In this document: piece by piece, positions 6,845 to 13,591 of the stretch | Position numbering within the stretch: position 1 is the first letter of the stretch | Layout: the number at the start of each line of letters is the position of its first letter | Source: Kiritimatiellia bacterium | GTDB lineage: Bacteria > Verrucomicrobiota > Kiritimatiellia > RFP12 > UBA1067 | NCBI GenBank assembly: GCA_900771305.1 | Contig: CAAGNL010000028.1 | Location: 1 to 17,979, forward strand | DNA: 17,979 nucleotides | Direction: 5' to 3' | The notes under the pieces: generated by a model | What the model saw: only the letters and a program-made list of their open reading frames with translations | Told to the model about the DNA's origin: nothing | Database searches by the model: none | Made by a program: the position numbers and the translations under genes

Positions 6845-7524
6845 ACAACGGAAACGGCGGCGTTGGGCGGACGCTGGAGGGGTTGGACGAGGAGCTGATG
6901 GCTTTAGCCGATGCGCTTCGCGCCGCGCCGGCCGCTCGGACGTCGGAGGACTTCACATCGACGGTGATGGCCGCGGTGCACGCCGAAAGGTCCCGGATGC
7001 GTTCCCGTCCGCCAATCTGGCGCTCGCCGTGGCTGGGCGTACCGCTCGCCGCGTGTTTTGCGCTCCTTCTGGCGCTGGGGAGTGTGTTCAACCGTCCTTC
7101 ACCCACCTGGACGTCCGCGCGCCTTGCCGCGTGCCAGCAGGCCGACGGGTCGTTTTCCAGTTCTTCGGCGGCGCCCTATGTGCAGGCATTTGCCGTGGCG
7201 GCGCTTGCCGCGGATCCCTCCGCCTCGATGGATACGCTCAAAGCCGCAGTGGCGGCGATCGTCCGTGATCAGACGGCCGAGGGCGGGTGGGCGAACGCCG
7301 CGCTCAGCGTGCGCAATGTGGCGGCGCTCCACGCGGCGGCCGCGGTCGGCGTGGCTGGTGCGCAGCGTGCCTATCGGCGGGGGCTCCGCTACCTGCGGCT
7401 GAATGGAATCCGCGAAATGTCCCCTGCCGACCTGGTGCGTGCGGCGCAGGCGATGCGCGCGCGGCTGGAAGGATCGTCTGATTGTGGACTCGCGTGTAGT
7501 GTGGCGCTCTGTGCCGCGCGCTGA
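6841..7524 (+). CDS. Putative membrane anti-sigma-like protein with QW-like (terpene-cyclase-type) repeats
   Basis: This 227-aa protein is encoded 4 bp overlapped with the sigma gene. Residues 1-60 are cytoplasmic, helical and charged, with LDEELMALADALRAAP, a size and position typical of a sigma-binding domain. There is one membrane helix at about 64-83. Outside the membrane, residues 95-205 hold repeats resembling the alpha-toroid fold of squalene cyclases and prenyltransferases: QADGSF (100-105) and QTAEGGW (144-150). The second fits the QxxxGxW QW motif exactly. No catalytic DxDD motif is present, so it is probably a binding or sensing domain. Three cysteines (215, 219, 224) cluster near the end. 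The anti-sigma role is inferred from position and topology, since no ZAS zinc motif is visible. Confidence 0.6.
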   Translation: MNNGNGGVGRTLEGLDEELMALADALRAAPAARTSEDFTSTVMAAVHAERSRMRSRPPIWRSPWLGVPLAACFALLLALGSVFNRPSPTWTSARLAACQQADGSFSSSSAAPYVQAFAVAALAADPSASMDTLKAAVAAIVRDQTAEGGWANAALSVRNVAALHAAAAVGVAGAQRAYRRGLRYLRLNGIREMSPADLVRAAQAMRARLEGSSDCGLACSVALCAAR

Positions 7525-7561
7525 GAAACGCGGGGACGGAGAGCTCGTGCAGTACCTGAAA

Positions 7562-7603
7562 AGCAGATTCGCCCTTGTTTCCGCGTCTGATATCTGCTAT
7601 CAT
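7562..7603 (+). promoter_or_regulatory. Extended -10 promoter with a dyad, upstream of the unknown/parA operon
   Basis: TTGTTT (7575-7580), a 17-bp spacer, and TATCAT (7598-7603) with TG at 7595-7596 form an extended -10 promoter. An inverted repeat AGCAGAT (7562-7568) / ATCTGCT (7592-7598) brackets the -35 and touches the -10. The predicted start is about 7610 and the ATG is at 7615, so the leader is only about 5 nt and has no Shine-Dalgarno sequence. The 90-bp gap from 7525 to 7614 holds nothing else I can recognise. Confidence 0.55.
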
Positions 7604-7614
7604 TCTGCGAACAA

Positions 7615-8313
7615 ATGCAGCAAGGGAGAAAGCAGTTCGATTTCTGGTACGCCGTGCACCACACAAAAGTGGTGCGCGGGCCTTCTCGTGCCCTTGAGAC
7701 ATTCGGGGAGACGCGGATCAACTACCGCCACATCGCCGAATTGCAGGACGATCCAGGCAAGATCCGCATCCGCGAGGGGCGCCTCGAGGCGCACAAGCCG
7801 GCGATCATCACGCCGGAGGCGTATGCACAGGACTGTCTGGAGGGGTTTGGGGAACAGGCGCGGCAGTATCTTGACTTTCTGAAGCAGAACCGCGAGTCGA
7901 TCCGCATCCTCCAGTATGGCTACCGACTCTCCCAGGAGGCGTTCTCCGAGCAGGTGGTGACGGACTCCATGGAGGCGGTGACGGCGCGGGTGGTGGCGGA
8001 TGTCGTGGAGACCAACGACGCGTTCGCCGCGGTCATCCAGGGCGTCGACAACCCCTGGGACGTCTCGCTGATCCACTTCTTCTGGCTGCACGTCAATGCC
8101 TCCGCCCCGGTGAACGTTCGGGAATTCGAGGCGGCGCAGCGTCGTGCCGAGATGGATCTTCTCGCCCCCGAACTCCAGAACGAGGTCGAAGCGGCGTTCG
8201 CGAAGGCGCAGGCGAATCCGAGGCTGGTCAAGGAACTCGGGGCCTTCCTTCAGAAAAAAGGCGTCTTCGATCGCTATCAGGACAGATTCTTCCAACTTGT
8301 GAGACGGGTGTAG
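7615..8313 (+). CDS. Conserved-looking protein of unknown function upstream of parA
   Basis: I do not recognise this 232-aa protein. It is soluble, with no signal peptide or membrane helix, one cysteine, and mostly predicted helices. The N-terminal region (about 8-75) looks the most constrained: FWYAVHHTKVV, then LETFGETRINYRHIAEL, then PGKIRIREGRLEAHKPAIITP. The middle is amphipathic helices, with HFFWLHVNAS at about 160. The C-terminal half is rich in Glu, Ala and Gln and may be coiled. Codon use matches the neighbours. It is first in an operon: parA starts 8 bp after its TAG stop, then dtxR and an MFS gene follow. It is not a ParB, since no ParB/Srx or HTH motif is visible. Confidence 0.8.
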   Translation: MQQGRKQFDFWYAVHHTKVVRGPSRALETFGETRINYRHIAELQDDPGKIRIREGRLEAHKPAIITPEAYAQDCLEGFGEQARQYLDFLKQNRESIRILQYGYRLSQEAFSEQVVTDSMEAVTARVVADVVETNDAFAAVIQGVDNPWDVSLIHFFWLHVNASAPVNVREFEAAQRRAEMDLLAPELQNEVEAAFAKAQANPRLVKELGAFLQKKGVFDRYQDRFFQLVRRV

Positions 8314-8321
8314 GACTTAAC

Positions 8322-9278
8322 ATGGAAACGAAGATCAATACGCGCGTGATTGCGATCGCCAACCAGAAGGGCGGCGTGGGCAAGACGACGACGGTGGTGA
8401 ACCTCGCGGCGGCGCTCTCGCGGCAGCGCCGCACGGTGCTGGTGATCGACCTCGACCCGCAGGCGAACGCGACGACGGGCCTTGGCCTGCAGACGCAGGA
8501 GGGCGTGTCGCTCTATCCCTGCCTGATCGGTCAGCGCCAGATCGCCGACATGATCCAGCCGACGCCGTACGAGAACCTCAACGTCATCCCGTCCGAAGTC
8601 AACCTCTCCGGCAGCGAGATTGACCTCGCGCATCGTCCCGACCGCCTGCAGGTGGTGCGGAACGTGCTGCAGGCGATCCGCGACGCGAATGTCTTCGACT
8701 ACATCCTTCTCGACTGCCCGCCGTCGTTGGGCATCCTCATGACGTCCACGCTCGCGGCGGCCGACGGCATTCTCGTGCCGATGCAGGCCGAGTACTACGC
8801 GCTCGAGGGGCTTGGCGTGATGCAGGACCTGATCGCCCGCCTCAAGACGAACGGGGCGAATCCCGATCTCGAGCTCAACGGCATCCTCATGACGATGGTG
8901 AACGCGAACACGCGCCTCTCGCAGGACGTGATCGCGGAGGTGCGCGAGCATTTCGGCGAGAAGGTGTTCGAGACGATGATTCCGCGCAACGTACGCACGA
9001 GCGAGGCGCCGAGCTATGGGCAGCCGGTCGTGTTCTACGATCCGTCCTGCCGTGGCGCCGAGGCGTACCGCGCCTTCGCGAAGGAGTTCGTGCGCCGCAA
9101 TCCGACCCGTGGCGGCGCGGTGGCCCCCGTTGCGGAGGAGCCGCCGGTCGCCGAGGAGGTGCCGGCTGTGGAGGAGGCGCCAGTTGCCGAGGCGGTGGCG
9201 CCTGCGGAGGCGCCCGTGGCGGAGGGTTCTCCCGTTCCCGCCGAAGCTCCCGCCGTCAATGAGGCTCCTGCCGAATGA
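8322..9278 (+). CDS. parA: ParA/Soj-family (MinD-like) ATPase with a proline/glutamate-rich tail
   Basis: The 318-aa protein has a complete ParA domain at about residues 8-262. The deviant Walker A motif KGGVGKTT has its signature lysine at K16 and catalytic lysine at K21. Walker A' is DLDPQANAT and Walker B is DYILLDCPPSLG. Such ATPases bind DNA non-specifically as ATP dimers and segregate chromosomes or position complexes, usually with ParB. Here no parB follows within the window. The next gene is a metalloregulator overlapping by 4 bp. Residues 268-318 form a degenerate PVAEE-type repeat that is unlikely to fold. AGGA at 8312-8315 sits 6 nt before the ATG at 8322. The 'Soj' assignment is by motif; a plasmid origin is not indicated. 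Confidence 0.9.
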   Translation: METKINTRVIAIANQKGGVGKTTTVVNLAAALSRQRRTVLVIDLDPQANATTGLGLQTQEGVSLYPCLIGQRQIADMIQPTPYENLNVIPSEVNLSGSEIDLAHRPDRLQVVRNVLQAIRDANVFDYILLDCPPSLGILMTSTLAAADGILVPMQAEYYALEGLGVMQDLIARLKTNGANPDLELNGILMTMVNANTRLSQDVIAEVREHFGEKVFETMIPRNVRTSEAPSYGQPVVFYDPSCRGAEAYRAFAKEFVRRNPTRGGAVAPVAEEPPVAEEVPAVEEAPVAEAVAPAEAPVAEGSPVPAEAPAVNEAPAE

Positions 9279-9706
9279 CGAAGTCGCTGGAAGACTATCT
9301 CGAGGTGATTCACGTCCTCATTCAGGACAAGGGCTATGCCCGCGTCCGCGATGTGGCGCTTGCCCTCAACGTCAAGATGCCGAGCGTGGTGAAGGCCATC
9401 GGCGAGCTGAAGAAGCTCGAGCTGGCGACGCAGGAGCCGTATGGCAACATCGAGCTGACGGAGAAGGGGCGCCGCGTCGCGTCGCTGGTGCTCGGCCGCC
9501 ATACGCTGCTGAAGGCTTTTCTGCAGAAGCTTGGCGTGAGCGAGAGCATCGCGGAGAAGGACGCATGCCTCATGGAGCACATCCTCAGCGCCGAGACGAT
9601 GGAGAGAATTCAGGATTTTCTGGGCGATACCGGAAAGGCGGCGAAGGCCGCGAAGGCAAAAAACGCGGGCCCGAAGGCCGCGACGAAGAAGGGAAAGAGT
9701 AGATGA
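9275..9706 (+). CDS. DtxR/MntR-family metal-dependent transcriptional repressor
   Basis: This 143-aa protein has the DtxR/MntR layout: an N-terminal winged helix (residues 5-65, with KGYARVRDVALALNVKMPSV matching MntR closely) and a dimerisation/metal domain. Residues corresponding to the metal ligands of B. subtilis MntR are D7, E10, H76, E101 and H102. The position of MntR E99 is C98, as in DtxR, which suggests Fe(II)- or mixed-metal sensing. Residues 119-143 are a Lys/Ala-rich, histone-like tail that is unusual for the family and may strengthen DNA binding. It lacks the DtxR SH3 domain. The gene overlaps parA and the MFS gene by 4 bp at each end, so its regulon probably includes this operon or distant metal genes. 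Confidence 0.85.
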   Translation: MTKSLEDYLEVIHVLIQDKGYARVRDVALALNVKMPSVVKAIGELKKLELATQEPYGNIELTEKGRRVASLVLGRHTLLKAFLQKLGVSESIAEKDACLMEHILSAETMERIQDFLGDTGKAAKAAKAKNAGPKAATKKGKSR

Positions 9707-11148
9707 GCGAAGGCAAAATGACGAAATTCCGCTGGACCATGTGCATTCTGCTGTTCGTGGCCACGACGGTGAACTATCTCGACCGGCAGGTGCTGTCTCT
9801 GACCTTCCCGGACTTCATCAAGCCTGAGTTCCACTGGACGGACGCCGACTACGGCACGATCACGGCCTGGTTTTCGCTCATCTACGCGACGGCCTGCCTC
9901 TTCGCCGGCAAATTCGTGGACTGGATGGGCACGAAGAAGGGCTATCAGTGGGCCATCTTCGTGTGGTCCCTCGGCGCCTGCCTGCACGCGGGCTGCGACA
10001 TCGCGACATGCTGGTTCGTGGACGGCGTCTCGAAGACGGCCGAGCTCGTGAAGGCGACGGGCGACGTCGCCGCGGCCGTCGCGGGCGTTTCCGTGTGGCT
10101 CTTCCTCGCATGCCGCGCCGTGCTGGCGCTGGGCGAGGCCGGCAACTTCCCCGCCGCCATCAAGGTGACGGCGGAGTACTTCCCGAAGAAGGACCGCGCG
10201 TTCGCGACGTCCATCTTCAACTCCGGCGCGTCGGTGGGCGCCCTTGCGGCCCCGCTCACGATTCCGGTGCTCGCGAAGTGGCTTGGCTGGCAGATGGCCT
10301 TCATCATCATCGGTGGCGCCGGCTTCATCTGGATGTTCTTCTGGCAGTGGCTGTATACGAAGCCGCAGAACTCGAAGTTCGTGAACAAGGCCGAACTCGA
10401 GTACATCTCGCAGGATGAGAAGGTGGAGAAGGTTGAGACGGTTGAGAAGACTGCGGGGGAGGAGAAGCCGATTCCGTTCCTGAAGTGCTTCACCTACCGT
10501 CAGACCTGGAGCTTCATCGTCGGCAAGTTCTTCACCGACGGTGTGTGGTGGTTCTACCTCTTCTGGGCCCCGGCGTACTTCAAGGAGCAGGGGCACGGTC
10601 CGACGACCGGCATGGGCCAGGCGCTTATCTTCACGCTGTACCTGATCGTGACGGTGGTCTCCATCTACGGCTGCAAGCTGCCGACGTTCTTCATCAACAA
10701 GGGCATGATGGGCGGCAATCCGTACATGTGCCGCATGCGCGCGATGCTGATCTTCGCGTTCTTCCCGCTCGCCGCGCTCGTCACGCAGCCGCTCGCGGGC
10801 ATCAGCGTGTGGTTCCCGGCTCTCCTCATCGGCCTCGCGGCCGCGGGGCATCAGGCCTGGAGCGCGAACATCTTCTCGACTGTCGGCGACATGTTCCCGA
10901 AGTCGACGATCGCCTCGGTGACGGGCATGGGCGCGATGGCGGGTGGCGTCGGTTCCTTCATCATCAACAAGTGCGCGGGTTCGCTGTTCACCTACGCAGA
11001 GACGCAGGGCACGGCGTTCCAGTTCCTGGGCTTCGCCGGCAAGCCGGCGGGCTACATGATCGTCTTCTGCTGCTGCGCGGTCGCGTATCTCGTGGCGTGG
11101 TTCCTCATGAAGACGCTCGTGCCGAAGTACAGCCCGATCAAGGCGTAA
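9703..11148 (+). CDS. MFS transporter, ACS/hexuronate (ExuT-like) family
   Basis: This 481-aa protein has 12 predicted membrane helices. Near the N terminus, NYLDRQVLSLTFPDF is typical of the anion:cation symporter family. The motif A-like FAGKFVDWMGTKKGY sits after helix 2. GEAGNFPAAIKVTAEYF then FNSGASVGALAAP are the hallmark of ExuT-type hexuronate carriers. It probably imports a uronic or related sugar acid by proton symport, although the substrate is not fixed by sequence. Two oddities appear: an inserted segment at about residues 98-130 between helices 3 and 4, and a charged repeat EKVEKVETVEKT in the central loop. The start is ATG at 9703, overlapping the upstream stop; ATG at 9718 has a better ribosome site (GAAGG). 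Confidence 0.85.
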   Translation: MSEGKMTKFRWTMCILLFVATTVNYLDRQVLSLTFPDFIKPEFHWTDADYGTITAWFSLIYATACLFAGKFVDWMGTKKGYQWAIFVWSLGACLHAGCDIATCWFVDGVSKTAELVKATGDVAAAVAGVSVWLFLACRAVLALGEAGNFPAAIKVTAEYFPKKDRAFATSIFNSGASVGALAAPLTIPVLAKWLGWQMAFIIIGGAGFIWMFFWQWLYTKPQNSKFVNKAELEYISQDEKVEKVETVEKTAGEEKPIPFLKCFTYRQTWSFIVGKFFTDGVWWFYLFWAPAYFKEQGHGPTTGMGQALIFTLYLIVTVVSIYGCKLPTFFINKGMMGGNPYMCRMRAMLIFAFFPLAALVTQPLAGISVWFPALLIGLAAAGHQAWSANIFSTVGDMFPKSTIASVTGMGAMAGGVGSFIINKCAGSLFTYAETQGTAFQFLGFAGKPAGYMIVFCCCAVAYLVAWFLMKTLVPKYSPIKA

Positions 11149-11183
11149 GGTCTGGCAGAGAGCGGGGCATGGGGCCTCCGAGG

Positions 11184-11211
11184 AAGCCGGTCGCGGGAAC
11201 GCGGCCGGCTT
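11184..11211 (+). terminator. Strong GNRA-loop hairpin after the MFS gene, probable terminator
   Basis: AAGCCGG-T-CGCG / CGCG-G-CCGGCTT pairs over 12 bp, including one G-U pair, around a GGAA tetraloop (GNRA type). It lies 36 bp after the transporter's TAA. Only three T follow, so it resembles a weak-tail intrinsic terminator or a 3'-end protecting hairpin. It separates the transporter from the rnhC promoter. Confidence 0.6.
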
Positions 11212-11300
11212 TCGCAGGATGTGGGGGATGCGGGAGAGTCATGGATGAGGGCCTGTTTTGATGGAAAATGTAGAGGCGAAGGCCCGTCGTCCACCAGTTG

Positions 11301-11309
11301 TGGTATAAT
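11301..11309 (+). promoter_or_regulatory. Extended -10 promoter for rnhC, leaderless configuration
   Basis: TGGTATAAT holds a perfect TATAAT (11304-11309) with TG one base upstream. There is no TTG-type -35 at 17 bp. The ATG at 11317 begins 8 nt after the -10, so transcription should start within about 2 nt of the A of the start codon. No Shine-Dalgarno sequence is present. The small dyad CCAC-N5-GTGG (11291-11303) abuts the -10. A second inverted repeat, GGGCCT/AGGCCC (11249-11254 / 11280-11285), lies upstream. Confidence 0.6.
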
Positions 11310-11316
11310 TCTCCAA

Positions 11317-12453
11317 ATGCCTGAACAGAAGACATGTTTCACCTTTGAACTTGACGAGACGCAGCAGGAGCGGCTCCTGGCGCTGCTGTCGGTCGGCAAC
11401 TACCGTCCCAAGCAGGTTCCGTATTCGCTCGCCGCGGTGGAGGGGGATGGGTTCAACTGCGCGCTCTACCAGAAGGAAAAGCACGGGCGTCGCAAGTTCT
11501 GCGTGCAGGGCTCGAAGGCGCAGGACTTCGTGGAGTTCTTCCTGGAGCCGAACGGCGTCGTGCCGGTCACCATGGGCGGGGCGGGATCTGTCGCCGCAGG
11601 GGTGTCCACGCCGGCGGTGTCCACGGGCGCCTCGAATGGACAGCGCGCGCCGACGCCGCATGGGGGCAGCGACGAGTCGGGCAAGGGCGACTATTTTGGT
11701 CCGCTGGTGGTGGCGTGCTGCTACGTGGACGACGAGCTGGCGGAGAAGTTTCGCAGGCTGCGCATCGAGTGGTACGATTCTCGGGATGTGAAGCACGTGG
11801 ACGAGGGTGGCGTGCGCGACTGCAAGCTGATCACGAACAACCTCGTGTTGATGCGGATGGGGCAGATGATTCGTTCGGCGCTGGGTCCGGACCGCTATGC
11901 GGTCGTGAAGATTGGTCCCGCGGCCTACAACCGCCTCTACGCGAAGATCAAGAACATCAACCGTCTGCTGGCCTGGGCGCACGGCACATGCATCGAGGAA
12001 CTGCTTGAGCGGCAGCCGACCTGTCCGCGGATCGTGGTGGACCAGTTCGCCCCGACGGAGACGGTGATCAAGCGCTCCTTGAAGGAGCGGGGCAAGAAGG
12101 TCGTCGTCGAGCAGCGGCACAAGGCGGAAAGCTATTCGATCGCGGTGGCGGCGGCGTCGGTGCTGGCGCGTGAGACGTTCCTGCGGGCACTGTGCGACAT
12201 GGCCGAGGACGTGGAGCCGGGCGTGCGTTCGCCGTTGGGCGTGGTGCCGCTGGGGTCCAGCGACCCGCGTGTGCGCGAACTCGCGGAGCGAATGGCGCGG
12301 GAGCATGGGCCTGTGTGGCTGATGAACCACTGCAAGGCGCATTTTCAGACAACGGACAAGGTGCTTGCCGCGTGCGGCAAGTCTCGGAATGACCTTCCGC
12401 CCGAGGGACAGGTGACCTCGGCGGTCAAGAATGGGGAGTATGGGCATGGTTGA
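11317..12453 (+). CDS. rnhC: Ribonuclease HIII
   Basis: This 378-aa enzyme removes RNA from RNA-DNA hybrids, such as R-loops and primers, in the cytoplasm. Residues 1-80 form the TBP-like substrate-binding domain (DUF3378), with FTFELDETQQERLLALL. After a Pro/Ser/Gly linker, the catalytic domain opens with SDESGKGDYFGPLVV, the type HIII signature. The D-E-D-E catalytic set is visible: D119, E120, D242 (in VVDQF) and E271 (in HKAES). Start choice rests on the domain beginning and on the promoter placing the transcript start at the ATG at 11317; longer upstream starts lie 5' of the -10. It heads an operon with exbB, which overlaps it by 8 bp. That pairing has no obvious functional logic. Confidence 0.93.
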   Translation: MPEQKTCFTFELDETQQERLLALLSVGNYRPKQVPYSLAAVEGDGFNCALYQKEKHGRRKFCVQGSKAQDFVEFFLEPNGVVPVTMGGAGSVAAGVSTPAVSTGASNGQRAPTPHGGSDESGKGDYFGPLVVACCYVDDELAEKFRRLRIEWYDSRDVKHVDEGGVRDCKLITNNLVLMRMGQMIRSALGPDRYAVVKIGPAAYNRLYAKIKNINRLLAWAHGTCIEELLERQPTCPRIVVDQFAPTETVIKRSLKERGKKVVVEQRHKAESYSIAVAAASVLARETFLRALCDMAEDVEPGVRSPLGVVPLGSSDPRVRELAERMAREHGPVWLMNHCKAHFQTTDKVLAACGKSRNDLPPEGQVTSAVKNGEYGHG

Positions 12454-13174
12454 GTTTTTCGCCGATTCGCTGTTGAGCGGTTTCTCGGGGTCGAGCGCGA
12501 TGGGCAAGGGCATCGTGCTGGTGCAGATCTGCACCAGCATCATGATGTTCACGTTCATCTTCGGGAAGTGGCGCGAGCTGATCGAACAGCGGCGGGCCTC
12601 GCGGCGAGTTGCCCGTGACGTGATGGGCGGGCGCACGGTCATCGATCATTATCTGCAGCGCCGGGTGAATGGGCATACGGTGCTGGAGAACATCTACTGG
12701 AGCAGTATCGAGCGTCTCCTGAAGCTGTTCTCGCCGGACGTGAGGAACCAGCTCCTGTCACGTCAACCGAACGCCGCGACCGCGCTCACAACGCATGAGA
12801 TGGGGCTTGTGAAGTCGCTGTGCGAGCATGTCCTGGACGAGGAGTCGATCCGCGTGGAGAAGGGTATGGGCATGATCGCGACGGTGGTCGCCATCGCGCC
12901 GATGCTGGGTCTGCTCGGTACGGTGTGGGGTGTGCTGGACGCGTTCGCGGAGATGGGCGCGGCGGGAAGCGCGACCATCGCGACGATGGCGCCGGCCATC
13001 TCCTCCGCCCTCGTGACGACGGTCGTGGGGCTGCTGATCGCCATCCCCGGCGTGTGCCTCCACAACTGGCTTTCCGCGACGATGCGCGATCTGCTGGCCG
13101 ACATGGAGGGTTTCGCGGACGACCTCATGGGCCGCATCGCGCTTGAGTTCCAGGAGCAGGGGAGAGGCGCCTGA
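12446..13174 (+). CDS. MotA/TolQ/ExbB-family proton channel protein
   Basis: This 242-aa inner membrane protein has three predicted helices: about residues 22-42, a long one at 128-152, and 172-195. The second holds the family hallmark GLLGTVWGVLDAF and the third SALVTTVVGLLIAIP. With the ExbD/TolR-type protein encoded next, it forms a proton-driven motor that energises a TonB- or TolA-type partner in the outer-membrane transport or integrity system. The start at ATG 12446 is chosen because GGGAG (12434-12438) lies 7 nt upstream; the ATGs at 12431 and 12440 have no such site. It overlaps rnhC by 8 bp and exbD by 1 bp (TGATG). ExbB versus TolQ cannot be settled by sequence alone. Confidence 0.92.
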   Translation: MVEFFADSLLSGFSGSSAMGKGIVLVQICTSIMMFTFIFGKWRELIEQRRASRRVARDVMGGRTVIDHYLQRRVNGHTVLENIYWSSIERLLKLFSPDVRNQLLSRQPNAATALTTHEMGLVKSLCEHVLDEESIRVEKGMGMIATVVAIAPMLGLLGTVWGVLDAFAEMGAAGSATIATMAPAISSALVTTVVGLLIAIPGVCLHNWLSATMRDLLADMEGFADDLMGRIALEFQEQGRGA

Positions 13175-13590
13175 TGAGCCGTCGCGGCAGACATCGGAGG
13201 GCGGTCGGCGGCTCGAAGGCGTCGATCGACATGAATTCCCTCATCGACCTGACGTTTCTCCTGCTGGTCACCTTCATGCTGACGATTCCCGCGCTCGAGC
13301 AGGGCATCACGATCATGCTGCCGCAGGCCCGCACCGATACGCTCCCCAGCAAGAACGCCAAGGCGAATACCGTCACGCTGGACGTGAACAACCAGCTCTA
13401 CCTGAACAACGTGCCGACGACCCTCTCGGCCTTGGAGGATAGCCTCAAGGCGATGGTCGACGCCGACCCCGACGTTCCCGTGCTCGTGCGGGGCGACGAG
13501 CGCCTCAACTATGGGGCAATCATGGAGGCGGTGAAGGTGATGTACAAGTGCAAGGTGCGCAAGATGGCGCTGGTGACGAAGGAGAAGTGA
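13174..13590 (+). CDS. ExbD/TolR-family biopolymer transport protein
   Basis: This 138-aa protein has a basic cytoplasmic start (SRRGRHRRA), a single membrane helix at about residues 21-42, and a periplasmic domain. The helix carries the conserved protonatable aspartate D25 in the motif IDLTFLLLVTFM, which corresponds to ExbD D25 and TolR D23. The periplasmic part has LRGDE-like VLVRGDERLNYGAIMEAVK, typical of this family. It works with the preceding ExbB/TolQ to use proton motive force. ATG at 13174 overlaps the upstream stop by one base, and tonB begins 1 bp after its TGA, so all three are probably translationally coupled. Confidence 0.93.
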   Translation: MSRRGRHRRAVGGSKASIDMNSLIDLTFLLLVTFMLTIPALEQGITIMLPQARTDTLPSKNAKANTVTLDVNNQLYLNNVPTTLSALEDSLKAMVDADPDVPVLVRGDERLNYGAIMEAVKVMYKCKVRKMALVTKEK

Positions 13591-13591
13591 T

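Noticed and set aside
8322..9278. ParA as evidence of a plasmid or integrated element
   Set aside because: Neighbours are chromosomal housekeeping genes of similar base composition. No replication gene, integrase or attachment site is visible.
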